NCBI RefSeq assembly: GCF_022570735.2
Contig: NZ_JANCNS010000001.1
Span: 124,001 to 188,000 of the forward strand
Reading direction: 5' to 3'
Origin: Christiangramia oceanisediminis
Lineage (GTDB): Bacteria > Bacteroidota > Bacteroidia > Flavobacteriales > Flavobacteriaceae
DNA: 64,000 nt
Under the pieces are notes generated by a model, which saw only the letters and a list, made by a program, of their open reading frames with translations, searched no databases and was not told the DNA's origin. The stretch's first letter is position 1, and each line of letters starts with the position of its first letter. Shown piece after piece: positions 8,698 to 17,164 of this stretch. A program made the translations under genes and the position numbers.

Positions 8698-8850
8698 ATG
8701 AAAAAGTCGATATTCAAAACCCTGGCAAAAATGAATAAAAAACTACTTCCCAATTATACTAAACAGGAATTGGATCTCAGAAAGGCAACAAAAATGCAAA
8801 AGGCCATCATTGGATGGAAACTCTGGGTGACCAAAAACTCCCTCGATTAG
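8698..8850 (+). CDS. Small basic protein of 50 residues
   Basis: A short gene from ATG to TAG, unbroken and lysine-rich. The protein begins MKKSIFKTLAKMNKKLLP and ends GWKLWVTKNSLD. Its AIIGWK.WVTKN.LD ending recalls a small conserved flavobacterial protein often labelled SsrA-binding protein in databases. That is my recollection, and the label is doubtful because true SmpB is about 150 residues. It lies after the M56 terminator, so it has its own promoter or reads through. Its stop overlaps the apt stop on the other strand by four bases. Function unknown. Confidence 0.7.
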   Translation: MKKSIFKTLAKMNKKLLPNYTKQELDLRKATKMQKAIIGWKLWVTKNSLD

Positions 8851-9362
8851 GAGTATTTGATTAGACTGAAGTTATTGAATCGCCGCAACCTATCCATTCC
8901 ATTCAAAAATTCAAGTTCTACCAGAAAATTGCATTGTACGATCTCCCCTCCGCATTTTTCAATAAGCCTCGAGGTAGCGGCAGCAGTACCACCAGTAGCC
9001 AGTACATCATCATGCAATAAGATCTTTTCTCCTTTTTCGATGGCATCTTCATGAATTTCCAGGCTATCAATTCCATATTCCAGTTCATAGGTTTCGGTGT
9101 GAGTTTTGTACGGTAATTTGCCTGGCTTTCGTACCGGGATAAAGCCTGCATTTAATTTCTGGGCAAGCAAGGTCCCAAAAAAGAAACCCCGGGATTCGAT
9201 TCCAACCACCTTGTCTATATTCCTGTGGGGAAGTTTTTCTAATAGAAGCTCAACTACCTGATTCATCGCATTGGGATTCATCAATAACGGAGTTATATCT
9301 TTATAAGCTACTCCTTTTTTAGGAAAATCGCTGATTTCTCTTATTAATGATTTAATATCCAT
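8847..9362 (-). CDS. apt: Adenine phosphoribosyltransferase
   Basis: This enzyme salvages adenine by transferring it to PRPP to give AMP. The 171 residues cover the whole family, from the hood motif DFPKKGVAYKDITPLL through VVGIESRGFFFG to the PRPP-binding loop LLHDDVLATGGTAAA. It lies nine bases downstream of the DUF2461 gene on the same strand, so the two are probably cotranscribed. Confidence 0.95.
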   Translation of the reverse strand: MDIKSLIREISDFPKKGVAYKDITPLLMNPNAMNQVVELLLEKLPHRNIDKVVGIESRGFFFGTLLAQKLNAGFIPVRKPGKLPYKTHTETYELEYGIDSLEIHEDAIEKGEKILLHDDVLATGGTAAATSRLIEKCGGEIVQCNFLVELEFLNGMDRLRRFNNFSLIKYS

Positions 9363-9371
9363 GAGTATGTT

Positions 9372-10025
9372 TTAAACGGTGACAGCTTTATTAAGATATC
9401 GCCTGAACGGCAGCATCTTTTTGTAAAGCTCAATAATTTTATCCTGAAAATCTTCCTGCATCACTTCCTTTTGAGTAAAAGAATGCATTACTGCAAAACT
9501 CTTGTTACGCAAAAGATCTATATGCCGATGCTCCTGTGAATAACCTTTTGGAGCGGTTTTAAGTCTTTCGTCCTTTATAAGTTCCTCAAAACTGTCTTTA
9601 AAGGAAGGATCGTTGAGAATCTTCCTGAGTTCTTCCCCGTTATAATCGATAGCAGCCCTAAGACTATCCAGGACCTTTTTAGGAGGCCTGTAAAAACCTC
9701 CAGCCACAAAGCACTCATTAATCCCAATATGAATATAAAAATCTCCCTTGCCTTTTTCCTTATCGAGTCCCCCGCTGAAATGGTCTTTATAAACCGGTTT
9801 ATCTGGATGAAATAATAGATTATTATTGATCCTGTTTATGGCATTTTTCCCTGTGGTTGGCGAGTAATCGGGATCAATACTGGCCAGGCGCATATCCAGC
9901 TGATTGAGCCAATCGATAAAGAAATCACGAACCTCAAAATATTCCTTCCGGTGTGAGTCCATCCACTCCTTATGGTTATTCTTATTTAAATCGCGAAGAA
10001 AGTCGAAAAGTTTTCGAAAGCTCAT
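9372..10025 (-). CDS. DUF2461 family protein
   Basis: A 217-residue cytoplasmic protein of a family with no settled function. Recognisable features are the N-terminal LFDFLRDLNKNNHKEWMD, the RINNNLLFHPDKPVYKDHF stretch, and AGGFYRPPKKVLDSLR. The gene precedes apt by nine bases in a probable two-gene operon. The pairing with purine salvage may be incidental. The family assignment rests on remembered motif similarity. Confidence 0.8.
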   Translation of the reverse strand: MSFRKLFDFLRDLNKNNHKEWMDSHRKEYFEVRDFFIDWLNQLDMRLASIDPDYSPTTGKNAINRINNNLLFHPDKPVYKDHFSGGLDKEKGKGDFYIHIGINECFVAGGFYRPPKKVLDSLRAAIDYNGEELRKILNDPSFKDSFEELIKDERLKTAPKGYSQEHRHIDLLRNKSFAVMHSFTQKEVMQEDFQDKIIELYKKMLPFRRYLNKAVTV

Positions 10026-10364
10026 CAGTTAGTTTTCTCCTAAGATATTAAAGAATTCCAGCGAAGTCTAAATATTTTGAACTTTTCACAAACCGGGAAG
10101 TTTAGTTTTGATTAATCAAATTAAACGAGAAATTCAAATCGTAATTTCATCTACTTTTTACTGAGTTCATCGGGAAGTCTACAACTCTGTTTAATCTGGC
10201 TGAATCTTGCATTACTATTGACCTGATTAATTATTCGATTTTTTAAATGAGTCTAAATAGCTTGATTTTCAGACATATAAATCCATTTTATACGTGAAAA
10301 AGCTAAAAAATAAGCTTCGTTTTTTTTATATTTAGGCTACCTAATTGATAAAAACCAGCCCAAA
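10026..10364. other. 339-base intergenic region
   Basis: An AT-rich gap between the divergent DUF2461 gene and the 115-residue orphan. I found no convincing small reading frame, RNA gene or long dyad. A near-consensus -7 box, TATATTTA, lies at 10327-10334, about 30 bases before the orphan's ATG, with one mismatch to TAnnTTTG. Confidence 0.4.
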
Positions 10365-10712
10365 ATGAAGTACCAATTACTAGGGGATCATATTTATATC
10401 CCCAAGCTTGCTGATTCTCCCCTTGAAGGCAAAAAAGACATCAAATTTAATTATTATTTATCCAGTCGCGTAAATGGAAAAAATATTGATCTGGATATAA
10501 CGACCAAACTTTTTGATAGGAAAGATATGTACGTTCGCAAATCTTGCTATCGAGTGACCATTGGTGAAATTGAGAACTGTGTTAAGGAAAATCTTATCGA
10601 TCATATGCGATGCCTGGGGGTTGATGATTCGAACATTCCTCCCACCCTTACCAATAAACAATCACCAACCCGGATTTCAAGATCGCTTTTAAAAAATGCA
10701 TACAGTGATTGA
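10365..10712 (+). CDS. Hypothetical protein, 115 residues
   Basis: I do not recognise this protein. It is soluble, without a signal peptide or membrane segment, and moderately charged. It has two cysteines in CYRVTIGEIENCVKEN and a basic tail rich in Ser, Thr and Arg. A near-consensus -7 box precedes it and a clear terminator follows, so it is a single-gene unit. The flanking signals make it likely to be real. It could be a lineage-specific regulatory or stress protein, but nothing in the sequence decides that. Confidence 0.65.
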   Translation: MKYQLLGDHIYIPKLADSPLEGKKDIKFNYYLSSRVNGKNIDLDITTKLFDRKDMYVRKSCYRVTIGEIENCVKENLIDHMRCLGVDDSNIPPTLTNKQSPTRISRSLLKNAYSD

Positions 10713-10736
10713 TGCATATTACCTCTGGTAAGAAAA

Positions 10737-10768
10737 GACCCGTCATTTAACCTGGCGGGTTTTTTTAT
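10737..10768 (+). terminator. Terminator after the 115-residue orphan
   Basis: ACCCGTCA and TGGCGGGT pair as an imperfect stem (one mismatch near the loop), followed by seven T residues. It lies 25 bases after the stop codon. Confidence 0.8.
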
Positions 10769-10876
10769 GATTTCCGCATTTGGTAATACCGATATAAGAC
10801 CAATTAGATTTCATCATTTTATTCTTAATTTTAATCAGCTGGCATATCCAGAAGTTATCATTTAAACCAACTAAAC

Positions 10877-11377
10877 ATGAAATCTACCTGTTTTTTTCTC
10901 TTCCTATTTTTCAGTATACAGATCACCACCTCTCAAACTCCTGAAGAAAAACTGGATGAATTGGGTATTGAACTACTTGAGGTACAGTCGCCCTCAGCTA
11001 ATTTTGTCAAATGGAGACAGGTTGGAAATTTGCTTTTCCTGGCAGGCGACGGAAGCGAACTAAAAGGTAAGCTGGGAAGAGACCTCAGCGTTGAAGAGGG
11101 TTACCAGGCGGCCAGGCAAACGGGAGTCGACATTATTAGCACTTTAAAGGCAGCTACCGGCGACCTAAGCAGGATCAAACAATTTGTAAAGGTTCGCGGA
11201 ATGGTGAATTCAACTCCAGAATTTTATGACCAGCCAAAAGTGATCAATGGTTTTTCTGACCTAATGGTAGAAGTATTTGGCGAAAAGGGCAAGCATGCCC
11301 GTGCAGCCGTAGGACATTGCTCCCTGCCTTCGAATATCGCTGTTGAAATCGAGGTAGTGGTAGAACTGGAAAATTAA
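10877..11377 (+). CDS. Exported RidA/YjgF-family protein
   Basis: A 166-residue protein with an N-terminal signal peptide (MKSTCFFLFLFFSIQITTSQ). The mature part matches the RidA/YER057c/UK114 superfamily, subgroup with LSVEEGYQAARQTGVDIIS, ending in ARAAVGHCSLPSNIAVEIE. Canonical RidA hydrolyses reactive enamines and imines in the cytoplasm, so export of this member is unusual. The substrate is unknown, and some subgroups lack the key arginine. It is convergent with hutU, with a shared hairpin between them. There is no evidence that it takes part in histidine breakdown. Confidence 0.85.
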   Translation: MKSTCFFLFLFFSIQITTSQTPEEKLDELGIELLEVQSPSANFVKWRQVGNLLFLAGDGSELKGKLGRDLSVEEGYQAARQTGVDIISTLKAATGDLSRIKQFVKVRGMVNSTPEFYDQPKVINGFSDLMVEVFGEKGKHARAAVGHCSLPSNIAVEIEVVVELEN

Positions 11378-11380
11378 AAG

Positions 11381-11434
11381 ACATCTATAACCACCGAAGT
11401 TCTTAAAAGCCTTCCAGTAGCTATAGATGTTTTA
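11381..11434. terminator. Shared hairpin between ridA-like gene and hutU
   Basis: ACATCTATA and TATAGATGT are perfect nine-base arms separated by about 32 bases, with T-runs on both outer sides. It lies between two convergent genes and could terminate both. The long loop lowers confidence. Confidence 0.5.
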
Positions 11435-11446
11435 TTTACTAATTGC

Positions 11447-13444
11447 TTAGAAAAGATCTTTTAACAGCTCATCCTCAACAAGGTTCGGAAGCGTGACCTT
11501 TAATCCAGGGGTTCTTTCCATTTCCCTTTTTATGGCAAAAATCGCATGATCGTTACGAGCCCAGCTTCTTCTCGAGATCCCGTTGTTAACATCATAGAAA
11601 AGCATATTTTCAAGCCTCTTTTTGGCCTCGGCTGTCCCGTCCAGCAGCATTCCAAATCCACCATTGGTCACTTCTCCCCATCCTACTCCACCTCCATTAT
11701 GAATGGAAACCCAGGTGGCACCTCTAAAGCTGTCCCCAATTACGTTATGAATAGCCATATCGGCCGTAAACTTGCTTCCGTCGTAAATATTCGAGGTTTC
11801 CCGGTAAGGAGAATCGGTTCCACTTACATCATGGTGATCTCTTCCCAGTACCACAGGACCTATTTTCCCTTCTGCGATCGCTTTATTGAAAGCCTGGGCG
11901 ATCCTGATGCGGCCTTCGGCATCGGCATACAATATCCTCGCCTGTGAACCAACTACCATTTTATTCTTTTTGGCATCTTTGATCCAGGTGATATTATCCT
12001 GCATCTGCAGTTGGATTTCTTCAGGAGATTCTTTCAGCATTTCATTCAGCACATCCATGGCGATCTGATCGGTTGCATCAAGGTCTTCAAGTTTACATGA
12101 AGTACACACCCATCTAAATGGCCCGAATCCATAATCAAAACACATGGGTCCAAGAATATCCTGTACGTAGGAAGGATATTTAAAATCTATCCCATTTTCA
12201 GCCATAACATCTGCCCCTGCCCTGGAAGCTTCGAGTAAAAAGGCATTTCCATAATCAAAGAAATAGGTTCCCCTTGCCGCATGTTTATTGATCGCTGCCG
12301 CATGCCTGCGAAGGGATTCCTGAACTTTTGCCTTAAATAAATCGGGTTCTTCCCTGATGAGGCGATTCGATTCTTCATAAGATATTCCCACGGGATAATA
12401 TCCTCCTGTCCATGGAATATGAAGTGAGGTCTGGTCTGAACCAACATGTACATAAATATCCTCTTGGTAGAAACGTTCCCATACCTCAACGATATTGCCA
12501 ATATATGCGATGGATACAACCTCTTTGTTGTTAATCGCAAGACGGACTCTTGCAAGCAATTCATCCATATTTTCAATAAGAACATCAACCCATCCCTGCT
12601 CATGCCTTTTAGTAGCAGCTTTAGGGTTAACCTCCGCACAAATGCTAATACAACCGGCGATATTTCCTGCTTTTGGTTGCGCACCACTCATCCCTCCCAG
12701 GCCAGCGGTTAGGAAAATTTTGCCTTCAGGCGTTTCTCCTTTTTTAAGGATCTTTCTAAAGGCATTCATCACTGTAATGGTCGTACCATGGACTATACCC
12801 TGAGGCCCGATGTACATGAACGAACCGGCCGTCATCTGCCCGTATTGGGTAACTCCAAGCGCATTGTATCTTTCCCAGTCGTCTGGCCTGGAATAATTAG
12901 GGATCATCATTCCGTTAGTCACCACAACCCTTGGAGCTTCCTTGGATGAAGGAAACAAGCCCATGGGATGACCAGAATATAAATGCAGGGTTTGATCCTC
13001 GGTCATTGTAGCAAGGTATTGCATGACCAGCAGGTATTGCGCCCAGTTCTGGAAAACGGCCCCATTACCTCCGTAGGTGATGAGTTCTTCCGGATGCTGG
13101 GCAACCTTGGGATCCAGGTTATTCTGAATCATGAGCATAATGGCTGCTGCCTGTGAGCATTTGGCCGGATATTCCTTGATACCACGGGCGTAGATCTCGT
13201 AATCGGGCTTGAAACGGTACATGTATATACGCCCAAAATCATTTAATTCCTGAGCAAATTCCCTGGCAAGTTCCGCATGCCATTCTTTAGGAAAATATCG
13301 CAAGGCATTCCTGATGGCCAGTTGTTTCTCATCTCTTGAAAGTATGTCCTTCCTTTTTGGTGCAGGATTAATCCCTTGTGGATATTCCCTTTTTGATGGT
13401 AATTCCTTAGGTATTCCCTGTAAGATCTTCTCTTTGAACGTCAT
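11447..13444 (-). CDS. hutU: Urocanate hydratase (long form)
   Basis: This enzyme converts urocanate to imidazolone propionate, the second step of histidine breakdown, using tightly bound NAD. The 665 residues include YGGNGAVFQNWAQYL, GGMSGAQPKAGNIAG and the active-site cysteine region (FRWVCTSC). It ends with GVGWGEVTNGGFGMLLDG. It is about 100 residues longer than the well-studied enzymes of about 555, which fits the long Bacteroidetes type. It starts six bases after the hutH stop, so hutH-hutU is one operon. The later steps (hutI, hutG) are not in this window. Confidence 0.95.
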   Translation of the reverse strand: MTFKEKILQGIPKELPSKREYPQGINPAPKRKDILSRDEKQLAIRNALRYFPKEWHAELAREFAQELNDFGRIYMYRFKPDYEIYARGIKEYPAKCSQAAAIMLMIQNNLDPKVAQHPEELITYGGNGAVFQNWAQYLLVMQYLATMTEDQTLHLYSGHPMGLFPSSKEAPRVVVTNGMMIPNYSRPDDWERYNALGVTQYGQMTAGSFMYIGPQGIVHGTTITVMNAFRKILKKGETPEGKIFLTAGLGGMSGAQPKAGNIAGCISICAEVNPKAATKRHEQGWVDVLIENMDELLARVRLAINNKEVVSIAYIGNIVEVWERFYQEDIYVHVGSDQTSLHIPWTGGYYPVGISYEESNRLIREEPDLFKAKVQESLRRHAAAINKHAARGTYFFDYGNAFLLEASRAGADVMAENGIDFKYPSYVQDILGPMCFDYGFGPFRWVCTSCKLEDLDATDQIAMDVLNEMLKESPEEIQLQMQDNITWIKDAKKNKMVVGSQARILYADAEGRIRIAQAFNKAIAEGKIGPVVLGRDHHDVSGTDSPYRETSNIYDGSKFTADMAIHNVIGDSFRGATWVSIHNGGGVGWGEVTNGGFGMLLDGTAEAKKRLENMLFYDVNNGISRRSWARNDHAIFAIKREMERTPGLKVTLPNLVEDELLKDLF

Positions 13445-13450
13445 AATTTC

Positions 13451-14941
13451 CTATTTTACGGTAAATGCGCGATCCCTTACCATGTCTATTAAAGCCTGAA
13501 TATCATCTTTTAGAACGCGGTCTTCTTCCAGCATGGCTACTTTAGATCGCACCAGGCTAAAGTTTTGTTCCAGTACTTCTGAAAATTTGTTGGGTCTTCT
13601 GAATTCCATGGCCTGGGTGGCGTATAGGATTTCTATGGCCAGAATCTTCTCCAGGTTCCCGATGATCTGGTTGAACTTACGCCCAGAAATACTTCCCATG
13701 GAAACATGGTCTTCCTGTCCCAGGGAAGTTGGAACGCTATCTGCTGAAGGTGGGAAACAAAGCGATTTATTTTCGGTTACCAAAGCTGCCGTGGTATATT
13801 GAGGGATCATAAGACCCGAATTCAAACCTCCATGACGGGTAAGCAACCTCGGTAAACCATATTTTCCTTCGGTTAGTAAATAACATCTCCTGTCTGCTAT
13901 ATTTCCAAGTTCTGCTGCAGCAATCGATGCATAATCAAGTGCCATAGCCAGTGGCTGACCGTGGAAGTTTCCGCCGGAAATAGCTTCGGTTTCACTTATC
14001 ACAATAGGATTATCGGTTACCGAATTCATCTCTATGCTGGCCAGTTCCTTCAAGTGGTCTATTGCGTTACGCGAAGCGCCATGAACCTGAGGCATGCACC
14101 TGATGGAATATGGATCCTGTATGCGCGGGCAATCAAAGTGATTCGCGAGGTTTTCAGAATCCTTTAAAAAGGCAGTAATGCGTTTTGCCACTTCCATACT
14201 TCCCTTAAAAGGCCTAACGGCATGTAAAGCCGCCTTGAAGGGAGAAGCACTCCCCTGGAAACCCTCCAGGCTCATGGTCCCGGTAAGATCGGCAAGATCC
14301 AGCAAATAATCCATTCTATGGATACCCAGGATGGCGTGAGCCAGGATGAACTGGGTTCCGTTTATGAGTCCTAAGCCTTCCTTGGCCTGTAAGTGCAATG
14401 GAGTTAAATTATGATCTTCCAGGACCTTTTTAGCCGGAACAATTTCATCACCCATCCAGAACTCACCCTCTCCGATAAGCGGAAGGAACAAATGAGCCAG
14501 TGGCGCAAGATCTCCCGAAGCTCCTACAGAACCCTGTTCCGGTACTACAGGCAAAAGCTCATTATTTAGGAAATATAGGATTCGCTCTATCAATTCAAGC
14601 CTGACACCACTAAAGCCCTGGCAAAGGGCATGAAGCTTGCAGATCATCATGATCTTGGAGAGATCACGTGAAATAGGCTCCCCTACTCCAACTGCATGGG
14701 TGATCAGTAGGTTTTCCTGTAATTTACTTACTTCGCTCGGTGTTATCTGGGTGTCGCATAAAGGCCCGAAACCGGTATTGATTCCATACACAGCCTTATT
14801 CCCGTTCCCCATGGTTTCTACCCTGTTCCGGCTAAGCTGAACCTTTTCCTTAGCCTCTTCGGTCAACTCTGCCTTAAGGCGATTCTGGCTAATTGCGATC
14901 ACCTTTTCTACCGATAGTTCATCTATTCCGAATCTAAACAT
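13451..14941 (-). CDS. hutH: Histidine ammonia-lyase
   Basis: This enzyme removes ammonia from histidine to give urocanate. The self-forming MIO cofactor motif Ala-Ser-Gly is in GSVGASGDLAPLAH (residues about 141-143). Other family segments are VYGINTGFGPL, INGTQF and QVHGASRNAIDHL. I place the start at the ATG at 14939-14941, giving MFRFGIDELS. An upstream in-frame TTG at 14957-14959 would add six residues but overlaps the putative operator. It is the first gene of the hutHU operon and is divergent from a LysR regulator. Confidence 0.95.
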   Translation of the reverse strand: MFRFGIDELSVEKVIAISQNRLKAELTEEAKEKVQLSRNRVETMGNGNKAVYGINTGFGPLCDTQITPSEVSKLQENLLITHAVGVGEPISRDLSKIMMICKLHALCQGFSGVRLELIERILYFLNNELLPVVPEQGSVGASGDLAPLAHLFLPLIGEGEFWMGDEIVPAKKVLEDHNLTPLHLQAKEGLGLINGTQFILAHAILGIHRMDYLLDLADLTGTMSLEGFQGSASPFKAALHAVRPFKGSMEVAKRITAFLKDSENLANHFDCPRIQDPYSIRCMPQVHGASRNAIDHLKELASIEMNSVTDNPIVISETEAISGGNFHGQPLAMALDYASIAAAELGNIADRRCYLLTEGKYGLPRLLTRHGGLNSGLMIPQYTTAALVTENKSLCFPPSADSVPTSLGQEDHVSMGSISGRKFNQIIGNLEKILAIEILYATQAMEFRRPNKFSEVLEQNFSLVRSKVAMLEEDRVLKDDIQALIDMVRDRAFTVK

Positions 14942-14958
14942 CTCTATCTTTTTTTTCA

Positions 14959-15015
14959 AAGTTATTATTATTTTTAATGCCTAATAATACCTATTTATTT
15001 AATGAATAATAACTT
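14959..15015. promoter_or_regulatory. Nested dyads in the hutH-lysR divergent control region
   Basis: AAGTTATTATT (14959-14969) and AATAATAACTT (15005-15015) are perfect 11-base inverted arms. Nested within, TATTATTA (14963-14970) and TAATAATA (14982-14989) are spaced by 11 bases, which fits the T-N11-A form of LysR-type binding sites. It lies between hutH and the divergent LysR gene, where such regulators normally bind. AT-rich composition raises the chance of accidental symmetry. Confidence 0.55.
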
Positions 15016-15025
15016 AAGGTAATCA

Positions 15026-15916
15026 ATGGAATACAGACAGATTCGATATTTCCTGGTAACTGCTGAAGAGCTACACTTCAGGAAAGCTGCTGAGAAGCTT
15101 TTTATTACTCAACCCGGTTTAAGCCGACAGATCAGGCAACTGGAGGAAGAACTGGACCTTAGCCTATTTGTTCGCAATAACAGATCGGTGCAATTAACGC
15201 CTGCCGGGGAATATCTCTATTCAGAATTTAAAAGCAATATTGGTGAACTTCATAATCTCATTGAACATGCCAGGCTCATAGACAGTGGAATAAAGGGAAA
15301 ATTAAGGATTGGCTATATTGGCTCGGCCATGAACCGGGTGATCCCGGAACTACTCCTGCAATTCAGGGAAGAATTTGGAAAGATCGTTTTCAATTTGAAG
15401 GAACTGGACAACCAGCAGCAGGTAAACCATTTATTATCGCAATCCCTGGACATAGGGTTCGTGCGACTGGAAAGAGTCCCAGAAAGCCTCAGAATGGTTC
15501 CGGTTCTTGAAGAACCTTTCTGCCTTGTTTTACCTGGAGATCACCCCGTAAACAGTGATAATTTCGAAGGTTTGCAACAGCTCAAAGATGAAGCTTTCAT
15601 CATGTTTGACGCAAATTACAGTCCGTCTTATTACAATAAAGTCATGCTCATTTTCGAGGAATATGGAATATCGCCTATCATCTCCCATGAAACCATACAT
15701 GCCAGTTCGATCTTCAGGCTTGTGGAGAACAAATTCGGGATTTCCATAGTGCCACGGTCCCTTCAATATGGTTATGATCTCAATATAAAATTCATAGAAT
15801 TGAACGACAGCAGCCAGCGAACCGTTTTAAACGCGATCTGGAATAAGAACAGGCGGAACCCGGTTCTTGAAAATCTTCAGAATTATATCAGGGAAACTTT
15901 GGAAATAAAATCATAA
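15026..15916 (+). CDS. LysR-type transcriptional regulator, probable hut regulator
   Basis: A 296-residue regulator. The N-terminal winged helix (MEYRQIRYFLVTAEELHF, then AAEKLFITQPGLSRQIRQLE) is typical of the family. The rest is the two-lobed periplasmic-binding-protein-like effector domain. It is divergent from hutH across 84 bases holding a T-N11-A dyad, so urocanate- or histidine-responsive control of hutHU is the natural reading. That is inference from gene order; most studied hut operons use HutC or HutP instead. A terminator follows at 15946-15969. Confidence 0.92.
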   Translation: MEYRQIRYFLVTAEELHFRKAAEKLFITQPGLSRQIRQLEEELDLSLFVRNNRSVQLTPAGEYLYSEFKSNIGELHNLIEHARLIDSGIKGKLRIGYIGSAMNRVIPELLLQFREEFGKIVFNLKELDNQQQVNHLLSQSLDIGFVRLERVPESLRMVPVLEEPFCLVLPGDHPVNSDNFEGLQQLKDEAFIMFDANYSPSYYNKVMLIFEEYGISPIISHETIHASSIFRLVENKFGISIVPRSLQYGYDLNIKFIELNDSSQRTVLNAIWNKNRRNPVLENLQNYIRETLEIKS

Positions 15917-15945
15917 AGAGTCATTCCAGATAAAAGGAGAATAAT

Positions 15946-15969
15946 AAAAGGGGAATAAACCCCTTTTAA
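15946..15969 (+). terminator. Terminator after LysR gene
   Basis: AAAAGGGG and CCCCTTTT pair perfectly with a six-base loop, 30 bases after the LysR stop. A and T runs on both sides let it act in both directions. Confidence 0.75.
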
Positions 15970-16149
15970 ATAATTCGTGAAGATTATAAATTAGAAAAAA
16001 TTTATTCCTGCAATTTATTTGAATTTTTAGGTTTCCATTTTTTTGAAATTCATTTAAGGTCTGATAGTGAATACTACCATCATCTAAGATTTTCAATATG
16101 ACCTGGTCTTGTTTCAATTAGATTCAGAAATTAAACAGAACTATATAAA

Positions 16150-16317
16150 ATGTCTTCTATCTCTTTCGAAGCCGTTATGGTTGGACTCGCCATTGGCCTT
16201 ATATTATGTTTTTTAACCTGGATGCTTTTCAGACCGGAATGGAATCGAGGACAAAAATTTCTTATCGGATTATTGGGAACTGGTTTAATTATACTTGGAG
16301 TCTACCTGTGTTTATAG
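16150..16317 (+). CDS. Small membrane protein, 55 residues
   Basis: A short ATG-to-TAG frame. It encodes two hydrophobic segments, about residues 8-25 (VGLAIGLILCFLTWML) and 38-55 (FLIGLLGTGLIILGVYLCL), joined by a polar loop FRPEWNRGQK. This is the layout of a two-helix inner-membrane hairpin. I do not recognise a family. It stands alone between a LysR gene and the convergent SRAP gene. Codon use and the regular hydropathy favour a real gene. Confidence 0.6.
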   Translation: MSSISFEAVMVGLAIGLILCFLTWMLFRPEWNRGQKFLIGLLGTGLIILGVYLCL

Positions 16318-16335
16318 GACCTGTACACAAAGCAC

Positions 16336-17070
16336 CTAAAGTTCCATAAACGGGTCAAGTGGCTCAGCAGGCTCAACCACCTTGCTGGTTTCCTTTAGAT
16401 CCCTGTTCCTCTTTAGCCGGTAATTGATCACTGGATGCGCCAGGAACTGTTTTGAGGTAAACCCGCTATTCATCATATCCCTGATTACCGGGTCTGGCTG
16501 AGTTCCAGCTATCCACTCATTTTCCATACCGGGATCAAGAACCAGAGGCATACGCTGGGCCTTATTATGTACTTTTTCGAAAAGTGGATTAGCCTTAACC
16601 GTTATAAGACTTACCGAGTAATTGCCAGACCTGTCTTTATTACAAATACCGGCAAAAGTGAAAATCTCACGATCCAAATAATCCTTGCTTTTTTCGAGAT
16701 AGCAAAAGTATGGCTGACTTTGTTTACCAATATGGTGGGGCTCAAAAAATCCATCTGCAAAAACAAGGCATCTCCCTTCCCGAATGGGCCCGGAATAAAG
16801 CCTGGAATCAAAAATCTTATCGTCACGGGCATTCAGGGTGTTATATCTACCTTCTTTATAAAAAGTTTCGGCATCTGAATAGGAAGGTACAAGCCCCCAG
16901 CTGGCCGGGTACCAGTGATCAGGTTCATCCATAGGCACTATGTAAACCATATTATGGGCAAATCCGTCATTTAAATGATAAGGCTCCAGGATATCGGGTT
17001 CTATAGGCGGCTTTTTAATATACCTGGTAAGGTTGATTTCAGACTGATAGAGGGATTTTTGGTAACACAT
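16336..17070 (-). CDS. SOS response-associated peptidase (SRAP, YedK/HMCES family)
   Basis: This family protects abasic sites in single-stranded DNA by forming a thiazolidine crosslink through Cys2. The 244 residues start MCYQ, so the catalytic cysteine is directly after the initiator Met. The remaining conserved parts are present: YNTLNARDDKI with the Asn, VFADGFFEPHH with the Glu, and VHNKAQRMPLVL with the conserved His. The His and the RMP are separated by extra residues compared with the E. coli HDRMP form. It is divergent from a small orphan gene, and no SOS box was sought or seen. Confidence 0.93.
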   Translation of the reverse strand: MCYQKSLYQSEINLTRYIKKPPIEPDILEPYHLNDGFAHNMVYIVPMDEPDHWYPASWGLVPSYSDAETFYKEGRYNTLNARDDKIFDSRLYSGPIREGRCLVFADGFFEPHHIGKQSQPYFCYLEKSKDYLDREIFTFAGICNKDRSGNYSVSLITVKANPLFEKVHNKAQRMPLVLDPGMENEWIAGTQPDPVIRDMMNSGFTSKQFLAHPVINYRLKRNRDLKETSKVVEPAEPLDPFMEL

Positions 17071-17152
17071 TATTCACAAAGTTTCGATTAAAAATACGAA
17101 TAATGTATTTCAATTTTCAATTGGCTATTTTCCATTTTTATGGATTTATTCC

Positions 17153-17160
17153 TATTTTTG
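17153..17160 (+). promoter_or_regulatory. -7 element directly before the 122-residue gene
   Basis: TATTTTTG is a perfect TAnnTTTG match and ends only four bases before the ATG at 17165. Initiation about 5-7 bases downstream would give a leaderless or near-leaderless transcript. No well-spaced -33 element was seen. Confidence 0.4.
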
Positions 17161-17164
17161 TTTT

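Noticed and set aside
15911-16117. 68-residue frame on the minus strand after the LysR gene
   Set aside because: It starts at TTG, runs through a perfect terminator hairpin (15946-15969) and has no family resemblance. It is more likely a chance frame.
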